Shown: one piece after another, positions 1-7,273 of the stretch
Layout of the letters: the number at the start of each line of letters is the position of its first letter
Position numbering within the stretch: the first letter of the stretch is position 1
Assembly (NCBI GenBank): GCA_903915155.1
Contig: CAIWRU010000023.1
Span: forward strand, 1-37,123
From: an uncultured Mucilaginibacter sp.
Lineage (GTDB): Bacteria; Bacteroidota; Bacteroidia; Sphingobacteriales; Sphingobacteriaceae
DNA: 37,123 nt
Reading direction: 5' to 3'
Program-made: the position numbers and the translations under genes
Notes under the pieces: model-generated
Told to the model about the DNA's origin: nothing
The model's input: only the letters and a program-made list of their open reading frames with translations
Databases searched by the model: none

Positions 1-188
1 ACCGCGCCAACTCCAAAGCCAAGTGCCTTTAAAAAGTCGCGGCGTGGTGTTTTGCCTAATAAACCACCGCTTTCCAAAACCTCTTCAATAGGAATAGGCT
101 CGGCAAACTCATGTTTATTCTTCTCAACAAATTCCGGTGTGTTGTTCAGTTCTTCTAAACCTTTCCAGTATTTTTTATTGCTGTCCAT
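1..188 (-). CDS. actB: ActB, TAT-variant-translocated molybdopterin oxidoreductase-like subunit of alternative complex III (N-terminus only)
   Basis: Partial gene: only the first 62 codons lie in the window and the gene continues past position 1. The start is the ATG whose complement is at 186-188. The peptide begins MDSNKKYWKGLEELNNTPEF and has a twin-arginine motif, TPRRDFLKALGFG, near residues 47-59. Placing the TAT motif about 50 residues in from the start is characteristic of the Bacteroidota ActB family, which has molybdopterin-oxidoreductase and iron-sulfur domains further on (not visible here). ActB is the periplasm-facing iron-sulfur subunit of the quinol-oxidising alternative complex III. 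It lies 51 bp downstream of actA on the same strand, so the two are almost certainly co-transcribed. The identification rests on the N-terminal motif plus this context. Confidence 0.85.
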   Translation of the reverse strand, partial: MDSNKKYWKGLEELNNTPEFVEKNKHEFAEPIPIEEVLESGGLLGKTPRRDFLKALGFGVGA

Positions 189-239
189 TTAAGCTATATA
201 AACTGTAATTGCTAAGTTCTAAAATCTCTTTTTTTGTTA

Positions 240-1547
240 TTAATAGTGGCATTTACCGCACTCAATACCACCTAACGATGCTTCGGTAACTTTTTCGCCG
301 CGTTTAATGCGATCATGTACCGCTATCATGTTATCATAGTAAGCGTTCCCTTTGTGGCCGCCTTTGCTAAAGTCAACCTCGGTACGTTTGTGGCACTGTA
401 TACACCATTTCATGGTAAGCGGCGAGTATTGCCTTACTTCGCGCATGGTTTGGATAGGGCCGTGGCAAGTTTGGCATTTGATACCGCCAACTTTCACGTG
501 CTGTGAGTGGTTGAAGTAAGCAAAATCAGGAAGGTTGTGTATCCTTACCCATTGTACCGGCCTTGCTTTGGTACTATCATATTTCATGGTCTTCGGATCG
601 TAACCCAAAGCATCATAAATTTTTTGTATTTCAGCTGATGCTTCTTTACTACCCACTGTCCTGTCAATTGTCTTGTGGCAGTTCATACATATATTTAATG
701 ACGGGATGGTAGCGTTCTTTGATTTGTAAGCACCTGAGTGACAGTACTGGCAATCAATTTTCATTACGCCGGCATGCAGATCATGCGGGAAATGGATAGG
801 CTGCTCAGGCTGGTAGCCCTGGTGAACGTTGGTATTCCAAAGGGTAACCCAGGTCCAGCTACCTAAAGCGACGGTACCGCATAGAATGATAAAGAATACT
901 AATTTTTTGTTTTTAGCCAGCTTTTTAACAGTGGCCATACGGTCAACCGGTGCTTTCGCTTCTTCTTCCTCCTCTTCAACGATTGGCAAACCTTTGTTTT
1001 TTAACAATAAGCGCTCAAGCGTTGCAACTACTTTGTTTAATACCAGTATAACTATGAAAGCGATTACGATAACACCTATCAAACCCCAGATAACCAAGTT
1101 GCTCGGGCCCGATTCGGCGACAGCGGCACCACCACCGGCGGCAGGTGCTGCAGCGGCAGCCTGTTGTTTTTTCCAGTCATCGCGTATGTAAGCTATGATG
1201 TTGCTTACATCGGCATCGGTAAGGTTACCGAAAACCGTCATGCCCTGCTGGTTAAACTTATTGTAAATGGTTAAGGCTTTTGAGTCCTTAGCCGCAATAA
1301 GTGCCTGGTTATTCTGTATCCATTTGGTTAACCACTTGTCGTCGGTTTCGCCTGCAACCAATGGGCCAAGCGCCGGACCAACTAACTGCGATTCGATTTT
1401 ATGACATGTGGTACAATTGGCTTTAAAAAGGGCTTCGCCTTTTGTAGCATCCCCTTGTGCACGGGCAGAAAATCCCAAAATTGCAAACCCGGCAACCAGT
1501 AAAACCGTTTTTGAAAATTGCTTGAAAATCAATGAGATATTTCTCAT
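240..1547 (-). CDS. actA: ActA-type multiheme cytochrome c of alternative complex III, with fused N-terminal monoheme domain
   Basis: 435 residues with six CXXCH haem-binding motifs: CTTCH at 45-49, then CQYCH 266-270, CMNCH 287-291, CQTCH 358-362, CIQCH 382-386 and CGKCH 430-434. The first belongs to a class I cytochrome c domain (residues about 31-128; Met103 is a likely axial ligand) after a signal peptide (residues 1-30). An Ala/Pro/Gly linker, two membrane helices (about 150-171 and 216-236) with a Glu run (191-196) between them, and a pentahaem domain follow. The pentahaem part matches ActA, the periplasmic electron-transfer subunit that passes electrons from quinol oxidation towards cytochrome oxidase. 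The gene precedes actB, so it probably opens the act operon. There is no Shine-Dalgarno site before the ATG, which is normal in this phylum. The monoheme domain may correspond to the separate ActE subunit of other lineages. Confidence 0.9.
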   Translation of the reverse strand: MRNISLIFKQFSKTVLLVAGFAILGFSARAQGDATKGEALFKANCTTCHKIESQLVGPALGPLVAGETDDKWLTKWIQNNQALIAAKDSKALTIYNKFNQQGMTVFGNLTDADVSNIIAYIRDDWKKQQAAAAAPAAGGGAAVAESGPSNLVIWGLIGVIVIAFIVILVLNKVVATLERLLLKNKGLPIVEEEEEEAKAPVDRMATVKKLAKNKKLVFFIILCGTVALGSWTWVTLWNTNVHQGYQPEQPIHFPHDLHAGVMKIDCQYCHSGAYKSKNATIPSLNICMNCHKTIDRTVGSKEASAEIQKIYDALGYDPKTMKYDSTKARPVQWVRIHNLPDFAYFNHSQHVKVGGIKCQTCHGPIQTMREVRQYSPLTMKWCIQCHKRTEVDFSKGGHKGNAYYDNMIAVHDRIKRGEKVTEASLGGIECGKCHY

Positions 1548-1631
1548 AAAGTGTATTTATGCTGAATAATTCGTAATATTAATTGTATAAAGCAAAAGGC
1601 GGAAGCATTATTAGTCCCACTTTTTCAGCCA

Positions 1632-1665
1632 CAAAAGTATAATTTATTGCACAATGGCTTACAAA
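1632..1665 (-). promoter_or_regulatory. Bacteroidota-type promoter for the actA-actB operon
   Basis: On the minus strand the -7 box reads TACTTTTG (complement at 1632-1639), a full match to TAnnTTTG. A TTTG (-33-like) lies at 1662-1665, 22 bp upstream, at the long end of the usual spacing. Transcription would start roughly 75-80 nt before the actA ATG. Inferred from motif and position only. Confidence 0.5.
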
Positions 1666-1755
1666 TAAATGACACTTAAACATAATTTATAATCTTTCTA
1701 AATAAACATTTTTTAATGCTTAAAATGCTAAAAAAACAGGTTATAATGTGAAAAA

Positions 1756-1863
1756 TTGGCAATTTGAAGATTTGAAAATGTATTGTATTCAAATTTAATG
1801 ATTTATATCATTGTAAATCTGAAAGCTGATAATATTATAATTTTCAAATCTTCAAATTGCCAA
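1756..1863. repeat. Intergenic inverted repeat, 24-bp perfect arms
   Basis: Arms at 1756-1779 and 1840-1863 are exact reverse complements (core AATTTGAAGATTTGAAAAT) separated by 60 bp of AT-rich sequence. The repeat ends 16 bp from the stop codon of the deoxyhypusine-synthase-like gene. The arms are built from repeated TTTGAA words. It could form a long hairpin in the 3' end of the mRNA. Apart from the promoter at 1632-1665, nothing else is visible in the 1548-1879 gap. Confidence 0.75.
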
Positions 1864-1879
1864 ATTCGTAAATTGGGTT

Positions 1880-2860
1880 TTATTGTTTTAGCAACCATGC
1901 AAATATAAGCGGCACCACAATGGTAGCGTCAGATTCTACAATAAACTTAGGAGTATGGATATCCAGCTTTCCCCAGGTTATTTTTTCGTTTGGTACTGCC
2001 CCTGAGTACGAGCCATATGATGTTGTTGAGTCGGATATCTGGCAAAAATAGCTCCAGAAAGGTATCTCGGGCATTTCCATATCCTGGTAAAGCATAGGTA
2101 CTACGCATATCGGGAAATCGCCGGCAATACCACCACCGATCTGGAAAAAGCCAATGCCTTTACCACCTGAATTTTTTACATACCAATCGGCCAGCCAAGC
2201 CATATATTCGATACCGCTTTTCATGGTTGATGCTTTCAGTTCGCTTTTTATTACGTATGAAGCGAAGATGTTGCCCATGGTTGAATCTTCCCAGCCGGGT
2301 ACCACAATGGGTAAATTCGCTTCGGCAGCGGCAAGCATCCACGAGTTCTTAGGGTCTATCTCATAATATTGTTCCAGGTCGCCGCTCAGCAGCATTTTGT
2401 ACATGTATTCATGCGGAAAATAGCGTTCGCCGCTGTTATCGGCATCTTTCCATATTTTATGGATGTGCTTTTGCAGGCGACGAAAAGCCTCCTCTTCGGG
2501 TATGCAAGTATCGGTTACACGGTTGTAGTGGTTCTCTATCAAATCCCATTCGTCCTGCGGACTAAGGTCGCGGTAATGCGGCACGCGTTTGTAGTGAGAG
2601 TGTGCCACCAGGTTCATGATGTCTTCTTCCAGGTTAGCGCCGGTACATGAAATGATGTCGATCTTACCCTGGCGGATCATTTCGGCAAGCGATATGCCGA
2701 GTTCGGCGGTGCTCATGGCGCCGGCCAGTGTCACCATCATTTTGCCACCTTCGAGCAAATGGGTTTCATAGCCTTTCGCAGCATCCATTAATGCGGCGGC
2801 GTTAAAATGCAGGTAATTTTTTTCGATAAATTGCGATATAGGGCCTCTTGTAGTGCTCAT
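1880..2860 (-). CDS. Deoxyhypusine-synthase-like protein (bacterial branch)
   Basis: 326 residues from the ATG at 2858-2860. The reading frame stays open upstream to 3004, but that stretch is the promoter and repeat DNA, and family similarity begins at MSTTRGPISQF. NAD-site-like motifs SCTGANLEED (71-80) and IGGGIAGDF (241-249) are present. The C-terminal motif GSYSGAVPNEKITWGK (283-298) lines up with the human enzyme's GSDSGARPDEAVSWGK, keeping the nucleophilic lysine (Lys298, human Lys329), the Trp and one Glu. The human KHHIANAN segment with catalytic His288 is replaced by AGDFPICV, and human Asp316 by Tyr. Bacteria have no eIF5A, so true deoxyhypusine synthesis is unlikely; an NAD-dependent aminobutyl transfer in polyamine metabolism, such as homospermidine formation, is a reasonable inference but unproven. 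Monocistronic by layout. Confidence 0.85.
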   Translation of the reverse strand: MSTTRGPISQFIEKNYLHFNAAALMDAAKGYETHLLEGGKMMVTLAGAMSTAELGISLAEMIRQGKIDIISCTGANLEEDIMNLVAHSHYKRVPHYRDLSPQDEWDLIENHYNRVTDTCIPEEEAFRRLQKHIHKIWKDADNSGERYFPHEYMYKMLLSGDLEQYYEIDPKNSWMLAAAEANLPIVVPGWEDSTMGNIFASYVIKSELKASTMKSGIEYMAWLADWYVKNSGGKGIGFFQIGGGIAGDFPICVVPMLYQDMEMPEIPFWSYFCQISDSTTSYGSYSGAVPNEKITWGKLDIHTPKFIVESDATIVVPLIFAWLLKQ

Positions 2861-2885
2861 GGTGAGTGTGTATTGTTTGCGAGGG

Positions 2886-2893
2886 CAAAAGTA
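2886..2893 (-). promoter_or_regulatory. -7 promoter box (TACTTTTG) of the deoxyhypusine-synthase-like gene
   Basis: The minus strand reads TACTTTTG, matching TAnnTTTG, 26 bp before the ATG at 2860. No TTTG is found at the -33 position, where a C-rich palindromic repeat (2903-2936) lies instead. The box falls inside the longer open frame, which supports the start at 2860. Confidence 0.5.
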
Positions 2894-2902
2894 GAAAAAT
2901 TT

Positions 2903-3180
2903 TACCCCCCTCCGCCCCCTAAAGGGGGAACTTTTTTTTGCGCGGCATTTTTTCACGCTCCGTCTACTCACCCGACTTCGCTGCGCTCGCCACCGTATCT
3001 TCACCTGCGGCGGAAAGAGGGCTTTTTATGGAAGTTGGCATGCTAAGCTCAAACTGCGTCGAAACATTTTACTCATTATTTGTTTTGCGTTAGTGATAGA
3101 AGTGGATACCGGCAAGCCGGGTATCGGGCGGAGGGGCGGATAAGGCCTGCAGGCAGATAGCACTCCCGCAGGGGAACTCC
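2903..3180. repeat. Intergenic repeat cluster between divergent genes
   Basis: This fills most of the 356-bp gap 2861-3216. It holds a C/G-rich hairpin (GCCCCCTAAAGGGGG at 2915-2929), related to the stop-codon-linked elements elsewhere in the window; a GC-rich stretch of CTTCGCTGCGCTCGCC type (about 2970-3025); and a segment at about 3105-3180 with GATACCGGCAAGCCGGGTATC (inverted repeat) and CCTGCAGGCA, resembling repeats at 29925-29998 and 36950-37010. No gene is seen. TATCTTTA at 3199-3206 is a weak -7-like box for the outer-membrane gene at 3217. Confidence 0.55.
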
Positions 3181-3216
3181 CAAGAAGCAAAAATTTTCTA
3201 TCTTTAAAAACTCACT

Positions 3217-4368
3217 ATGAAGAAATTTTTTATACTGGCAGCTATACTTGTTTTTGCCACATGCCAGTCGGTTTTTGCGCAGGTTGACTTTGTGAAGCGC
3301 TTTATAAAGCGCATGTATTTTGATAAGGACAGCAGCAGAAAAAGCAATTTTGTGCTGATACCCGCCCTCGCATCATCGCCGGAAACAGGTGTTGAATTTG
3401 GCGGGGCATCGTTATTTTCATTTTATACCGATACTGCCCGGCACAGCATTACGCGTGTATCAAACCTGTATGGTTATGCCAGCATTACTACAAAAGGCCA
3501 GGAAAAAGTAAGCCTGAACGCATCGTATTGGACACCGCAGAACAAATGGCATTTCATATCGACCATCAGTTATTATAATTTCCCATTTGATTTTTTCGGC
3601 ATTGGCAACAATACACTATTGGCAAACAAAGAAGCAATAGAAGAAAAACGCACAAAATTTAGTTTCGGCGCGCAAACCCTGGTTGCTAAAGATCTTTACG
3701 CGGGCGTTGTAGGCGGCATATTTAAATACTATTACTACTCGGGTAATTTTAATCAAAATTTGGCATTTAAAAATAACCCTGATATACAGAACCACGGAGG
3801 GGGCTCGGCCGTTTACCTTGGCCCCTCTTTAACCTATGATACCCGCAACAATAATACCTATACTACAAAGGGGATAATTATTGATGCCTATTTGAATTTG
3901 ATGCAGGGTATATTTGGAAATAACAGTTATAACGGCGGTTTTTTCAATATTGAATACTCGCAATATTTTGCTTTGAGCAAAGCTTTGGTGCTGGGCTTTG
4001 ACATACAGGAACAAAGTTTAATAGGGGGCCGTTCGCCGTTTTACCTGCTGCCGCAACTGGGTAGTGACGAAATGATGCGCGGTTATTACAATGGCCGTTA
4101 CCGCGACAGGAACTTTATAGGCAGCCAAACAGAATTGAGATACCGTGTAAGTGACCGTTTTGGCTTAGATGCTTTTTTAGGCACAGGCGAGGTGGCACAT
4201 AAAGCCTTTAGCGCCGCGCAATTAAAACCCGACTACGGCGGCGGAGTACGTTACTTTTTTGATACCGAAAAGGGCCTTAGCATAAGGGCGGATTATGGGA
4301 TTGGGCAGAAGCCTGCGGGTGAGAAAAGGGAAAGCGGGTTTTATATTGCGCTGGGAGAGGCTTTTTAA
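3217..4368 (+). CDS. BamA/TamA-family (Omp85-like) outer-membrane beta-barrel protein
   Basis: 383 residues. A signal peptide (about 1-21, cleavage after SVFA) is followed directly by a C-terminal-type 16-strand barrel rich in alternating aromatic and polar residues; there are no POTRA repeats, so the protein is much shorter than BamA. The motif MMRGYYNGRYRDRN (about 287-300) is the (V/I)RG(F/Y) signature of Omp85 loop 6. Near the C-terminus the barrel ends in FYIALGEAF, a typical terminal strand with a final Phe. It sits in the outer membrane; its role could be protein insertion, lipid handling or simple transport, and the sequence does not decide. The start is the ATG at 3217 with no Shine-Dalgarno site. 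The GxxExxY cassette begins immediately after its TAA stop. Confidence 0.85.
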   Translation: MKKFFILAAILVFATCQSVFAQVDFVKRFIKRMYFDKDSSRKSNFVLIPALASSPETGVEFGGASLFSFYTDTARHSITRVSNLYGYASITTKGQEKVSLNASYWTPQNKWHFISTISYYNFPFDFFGIGNNTLLANKEAIEEKRTKFSFGAQTLVAKDLYAGVVGGIFKYYYYSGNFNQNLAFKNNPDIQNHGGGSAVYLGPSLTYDTRNNNTYTTKGIIIDAYLNLMQGIFGNNSYNGGFFNIEYSQYFALSKALVLGFDIQEQSLIGGRSPFYLLPQLGSDEMMRGYYNGRYRDRNFIGSQTELRYRVSDRFGLDAFLGTGEVAHKAFSAAQLKPDYGGGVRYFFDTEKGLSIRADYGIGQKPAGEKRESGFYIALGEAF

Positions 4369-4888
4369 GAACCAGGATTAAACAGATTTTTTGGATTTAC
4401 AGGATGTATTAATAGTTGGTCATCCTAATTTATTATATAGGCTTAAATTTTTTGTTAAAGAGGCGTTTGAATGTTAGTGATTTACTTCCAAAATTAATCA
4501 GTAACCCAATTTGGGTGTTGTACGCTTCCAGATAATTTATAGCTTGTGCTAAATGTACGTCTTCAAGATTTGCTGTTGCTTTTAGTTCAACCATGATTGA
4601 ACCTTCTACAAAAAAATCGACCCTACGTGTCCCTATTTACACTTGTCGATAGTAAATGGGCATTTCCCGTTCCCTGCTAAATGAAAGTTTTTGATGAGCA
4701 AATTCCAACTCAAGTGCATTTTGATATATCACTTCCTGAAACCCACTACCAAGTGAAGAATGCACTTTCATCGCACAACCAATAATCTTATGTGTCAGAT
4801 CATCATTAATTAATCCTTCTGCCATATATTTAGTAAACTATCTTTTTAAATATCCGGTAAATCAAAAAAATCCGTTTAATCCTAGTTC
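4369..4888. mobile_element. GxxExxY cassette bounded by 30-bp imperfect inverted repeats
   Basis: Arms at 4369-4398 (GAACCAGGATTAAACAGATT...) and 4859-4888 (complement GAACTAGGATTAAACGGATT...) match at 27 of 30 positions as inverted repeats and enclose the GxxExxY pseudogene. The left arm starts on the base after the TAA stop of the outer-membrane gene (4368). The right arm runs through the TAG stop of the methyltransferase gene (4882-4884) and supplies it. No transposase is encoded and no target-site duplication is evident. Whether this unit moves, or is a repeat pair that has gathered around a gene, is inference. Confidence 0.55.
4433..4825 (-). pseudogene. GxxExxY family protein, interrupted by one in-frame stop
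   Basis: Reading from ATG (4823-4825) gives MAEGLINDDLTHKIIGCAMK..., with the family motif GFQEVIY (GxxExxY). An in-frame TAA at 4637-4639 ends it after 62 codons. The same frame then continues with IGTRRVDFFVEGSIMVELKA, LEDVHLAQAINYLEAY and LLINFGSKSLTFKRLF to a TAA at 4433-4435, which together give the usual family length of about 125-130 residues. The stop stands where the family normally has a basic residue (YKxVKIGxRRVDF), so AAA to TAA is the simplest change. The family has a PD-(D/E)XK-nuclease-like fold (the DFFVEG...VELKA segment fits) and no settled function; it is often multicopy. Either a true pseudogene or a read-through product. Confidence 0.85.
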
Positions 4889-5670
4889 ATTCTTATTTTG
4901 AAATCCTCCTTCACCTGGCCCTTTCTAAAGTACACCAACCCAATCCAAAACAAATCAACCGTTACGGTTACCTGCGGATGGGCCTTTATTTGTGCCCAGG
5001 CTTCTTTCATGCCTTCGCTCCAGTAGATGTCGTCGAAAATGAGGAGGGTGTTTTCGTGCACTTTGGGTAGGCACCATTCGAAGTATTTGAGGGTGGCATC
5101 TTTTTGGTGGTTGCCATCTACAAACATCAAATCCACTTTATCCAGACTATTAATTATCGTCGGCAGGGTATCGTCGAAATTGCCGGTCACTAAATCAATA
5201 TTATTTAAACCGGCTTTGCTGAATTCGTTTTTTGCTACAGCGGCGGTTTCGGGCGAGCCTTCGAGGGTGTACACTTTGGCGTCGGGCGCGGCTTTTTGAA
5301 GATAGATGGTGGTTACTCCAAGGCAGGTGCCCAATTCAATGATGTTTTTTGGTTGCAGATCGGCGGCGATGCGGTAAAGTAATTGCGCCAGTTTGGGCGG
5401 CTTTAGGGCATGGGCTGCTATGTCGCTTATCTTTTTTTGGCGGTTGTTGTTTACGTGCGAGCCGGCACCAAGGTCGATAATGGTTATGGTTTGGTCATTG
5501 GCCAGTAATTTTTTACGGATTGCCTCAACTTCGGTGTATACTTTTTTTGTGTTCTTATCGTAAATAACAGTACCAACCAGGCGGTAAACAAAGGGTGAAT
5601 GAATGCCGTGGCGGGTTTTTGCGTTAAGCCTGTGTAAAAAAAAATCTTTGGCGAACCTTAAGTTAAACAT
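4882..5670 (-). CDS. Class I SAM-dependent methyltransferase (O-methyltransferase-like)
   Basis: 262 residues. The SAM-binding motif I reads NIIELGTCLGVTTIYL, with the acidic motif II VYTLEGSPE, then LVTGNFDDTLP and VDLMFVDGNHQKDAT, the pattern of the Methyltransf_24/O-methyltransferase group. FDDIYWSEGMKEAW follows and is also typical. No membrane segments or signal peptide, so it is cytoplasmic. The substrate cannot be told. It is convergent with the outer-membrane gene, and its TAG stop lies inside the right inverted repeat of the GxxExxY cassette, which also encodes the last two residues (Met-Asn). The start is the ATG at 5668-5670; homology begins close to it. Confidence 0.85.
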   Translation of the reverse strand: MFNLRFAKDFFLHRLNAKTRHGIHSPFVYRLVGTVIYDKNTKKVYTEVEAIRKKLLANDQTITIIDLGAGSHVNNNRQKKISDIAAHALKPPKLAQLLYRIAADLQPKNIIELGTCLGVTTIYLQKAAPDAKVYTLEGSPETAAVAKNEFSKAGLNNIDLVTGNFDDTLPTIINSLDKVDLMFVDGNHQKDATLKYFEWCLPKVHENTLLIFDDIYWSEGMKEAWAQIKAHPQVTVTVDLFWIGLVYFRKGQVKEDFKIRMN

Positions 5671-5684
5671 GGTTGTAAGTATTT

Positions 5685-5805
5685 AGAAGCAGAATCAAGA
5701 GTCAAGAAGCAGGATTTGAAGCGGCAAACTTCTGATAATCTGCCACAAATCTGTTATTTTGTTTTTTCTGTCTTGATTCCTGACCCTTGGCTCCTGATGC
5801 TAACC
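5685..5805. repeat. Intergenic palindromic repeat of AAGAATC/AAGAGTC words
   Basis: The left part (about 5689-5714) reads AATCAAGAGTCAAGAAGCAG and the right part (about 5769-5802) is its approximate complement (CTTGATTCCTGACCCTTGG...). Together they form a long imperfect hairpin between divergent genes. The same word family recurs at 20818-20910. A weak promoter (TATTTTAG, with TTG 20 bp upstream) lies between it and the gene at 5848. Confidence 0.55.
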
Positions 5806-5847
5806 GCTTGTAAAAGTATATAAAGTTTGTTATTTTAGCAGTAGCGC

Positions 5848-6708
5848 ATGATAAACGAAACCGTAGTAAATTCATTAATACGCCTTTTGGACGACCCCGA
5901 TAAGGAAGTATACAGCCATGTGCATGAGAAACTGCTGTCGTACGGCAGCGAGGCTGTTGGTTACCTGGAGTCGGCTTTTGAACAGGCTTTTGAACCTGTA
6001 CAACAGGAACGCATTGCCGACCTGGTACACGAGATACAGTTTGGTACTTTAAAGAACGACCTGCGCCTATGGGTGCATGGCGGCGCATTCGACCTTTTTT
6101 TGCAGGGCATATTGATCATCAACCGCTACCAATACCCCGACCTTGACGAGCAAAAGGTAATAAACCAGGTGGAGGCCATAAAGCGCGACATTTGGATACA
6201 GATGATGAACGAGGCTAGTCCGCCTGAGCAGATAAAACTGATAAACCATGTGTTTTACAACATATATGGCTTTAGCGGCAATACTACCAATCACCTCGAC
6301 CCGCAGAACAGCTTTTTGAGCCAGGTTTTAGAAACCAAAAAGGGCAACCAAATATCGCTGGCTATTATTTATTCCATCATAGCCCAAAAACTAGATATAC
6401 CGGTTTATGGCGTAAACCTGCCGCAGCATTTTATTTTGGCTTATATGGACGAAAGCCAACAAAGCGAATTTGAAGGCGGCGTATTGTTTTATATAAATGC
6501 CTTTAACAAGGGTTTTATTTTTGGGCGCAGGGACGTGGATATGTTTTTGAAACAGCTTAACCTGAAATACGACAAGCAGTTTTATGAACCCTGCTCAAAT
6601 ACCGATATTATAAAACGGGTATTGCGCAATTTAGTGAGCGCCTACGAGCATGCCGGCGCAATGGAGAAGGTGGATGAGTTGAATGGGTTGATGAAGATAT
6701 TGGAGTGA
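5848..6708 (+). CDS. SirB1-like protein with transglutaminase-like (Transglut_core2) domain
   Basis: 286 residues, cytoplasmic. The N-terminal part (1-70) is helical and HEAT-like (LIRLLDDPDKEVYSHVHEKL). The central and C-terminal part carries the Transglut_core2/SirB1 signature: FYNIYGFSGNTTNHLDPQNS, KKGNQISLAIIYSIIAQKLD and IPVYGVNLPQHFILAY. The family core has GxP(I/S)SLxxxYxxxAxRxGxxxxGVxxPGHF; here the Cys of true transglutaminases is absent, so a peptidase-like or binding role is more likely than cross-linking. The biochemical function of SirB1 proteins is not firmly established. A palindromic element begins directly after the TGA stop. Start ATG 5848, no Shine-Dalgarno. Confidence 0.85.
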   Translation: MINETVVNSLIRLLDDPDKEVYSHVHEKLLSYGSEAVGYLESAFEQAFEPVQQERIADLVHEIQFGTLKNDLRLWVHGGAFDLFLQGILIINRYQYPDLDEQKVINQVEAIKRDIWIQMMNEASPPEQIKLINHVFYNIYGFSGNTTNHLDPQNSFLSQVLETKKGNQISLAIIYSIIAQKLDIPVYGVNLPQHFILAYMDESQQSEFEGGVLFYINAFNKGFIFGRRDVDMFLKQLNLKYDKQFYEPCSNTDIIKRVLRNLVSAYEHAGAMEKVDELNGLMKILE

Positions 6709-6740
6709 CCTCACCCTGCCCTCTCCAAAGGAGAGGGTTC
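6706..6740. repeat. Stop-codon-linked C/G-rich hairpin element (half copy)
   Basis: Directly after the TGA at 6706-6708 comes CCTCACCCTGCCCTCTCC, AAA, GGAGAGGG. The stem CCCTCTCC/GGAGAGGG (6720-6727 and 6731-6738) has a 3-nt loop. The layout (stop codon, C-rich run, hairpin) matches the elements at 14685, 16641, 32518 and 34917. It lies between convergent genes and could act as a 3' end or terminator for either. Confidence 0.65.
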
Positions 6741-6772
6741 TAAAAAATTAATATCTGATCGCTACTCTATGT

Positions 6773-7273
6773 CTACGGTCGCTTATTATTTATCTTAACT
6801 GATTCCAGCATTTCGGCATCCATACCATCGTCATAATTAAAGCGGTATAGTTCCCAATCGTTATGCGGTTTGTAGAACATAAAGATGAACCGGATGGGTT
6901 GGTTTTCGTGTTTTACGATGTAGCTGTATATAACCAGGCTGTTGGTAGCGCTTTTTTCGGCAATAAGTTCACGACCGATGAAGGGGCCAAGCGAAAGTTG
7001 CAATGAATCAAGCTTTGCCTTTAACAGGTTTATCTGGCTTAGGTTGGTAAACAATTTATTGGTGCTGAAGATATAATCAATAGCCGAATCGGAACTGGTT
7101 TTGTACTTTTTAAAAAAAGTTTCGATATAACTTACAACGCCTTTTGCTGCCGGCGCGGCTGTTTTAGCTGCGGGCTTTGTTGTGGTACTTTCGGTTGTTT
7201 GCGCTTTTGCTGCAAATGTGCCGCATAACAAAAACGCGGCTATTAAAAAGTGCTTCAGGCTTAATGATTTCAT
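6773..7273 (-). CDS. Small secreted protein of unknown function
   Basis: 166 residues. A clear signal peptide (1-25, cleavage after AAKAQ-like site) is followed by a Thr/Ala/Lys/Pro linker (about 26-45) and a folded domain of about 120 residues (YIETFFKKYKTSSDSAIDYI ... RFIFMFYKPHNDWELYRFNY). The WELYRFNYDD part resembles small periplasmic proteins conserved in Sphingobacteria, but I do not recognise a named family. It probably acts in the periplasm or outside the cell. Convergent with the SirB1-like gene. The start is the ATG at 7271-7273. Confidence 0.7.
   Translation of the reverse strand: MKSLSLKHFLIAAFLLCGTFAAKAQTTESTTTKPAAKTAAPAAKGVVSYIETFFKKYKTSSDSAIDYIFSTNKLFTNLSQINLLKAKLDSLQLSLGPFIGRELIAEKSATNSLVIYSYIVKHENQPIRFIFMFYKPHNDWELYRFNYDDGMDAEMLESVKINNKRP

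Noticed and set aside
829-1191. Open frame of 120 codons antisense to actA
   Set aside because: It is a shadow of the Ala/Gly/Glu-rich linkers of actA; the real gene on the other strand is certain.
2861-3004. N-terminal extension of the deoxyhypusine-synthase-like gene
   Set aside because: It is very basic, covers the promoter box and the C/G-rich repeat, and no family member needs it; the ATG at 2860 fits.
5702-6088. Open frame of 128 codons on the minus strand
   Set aside because: It crosses the intergenic repeat and lies antisense to the SirB1-like gene.
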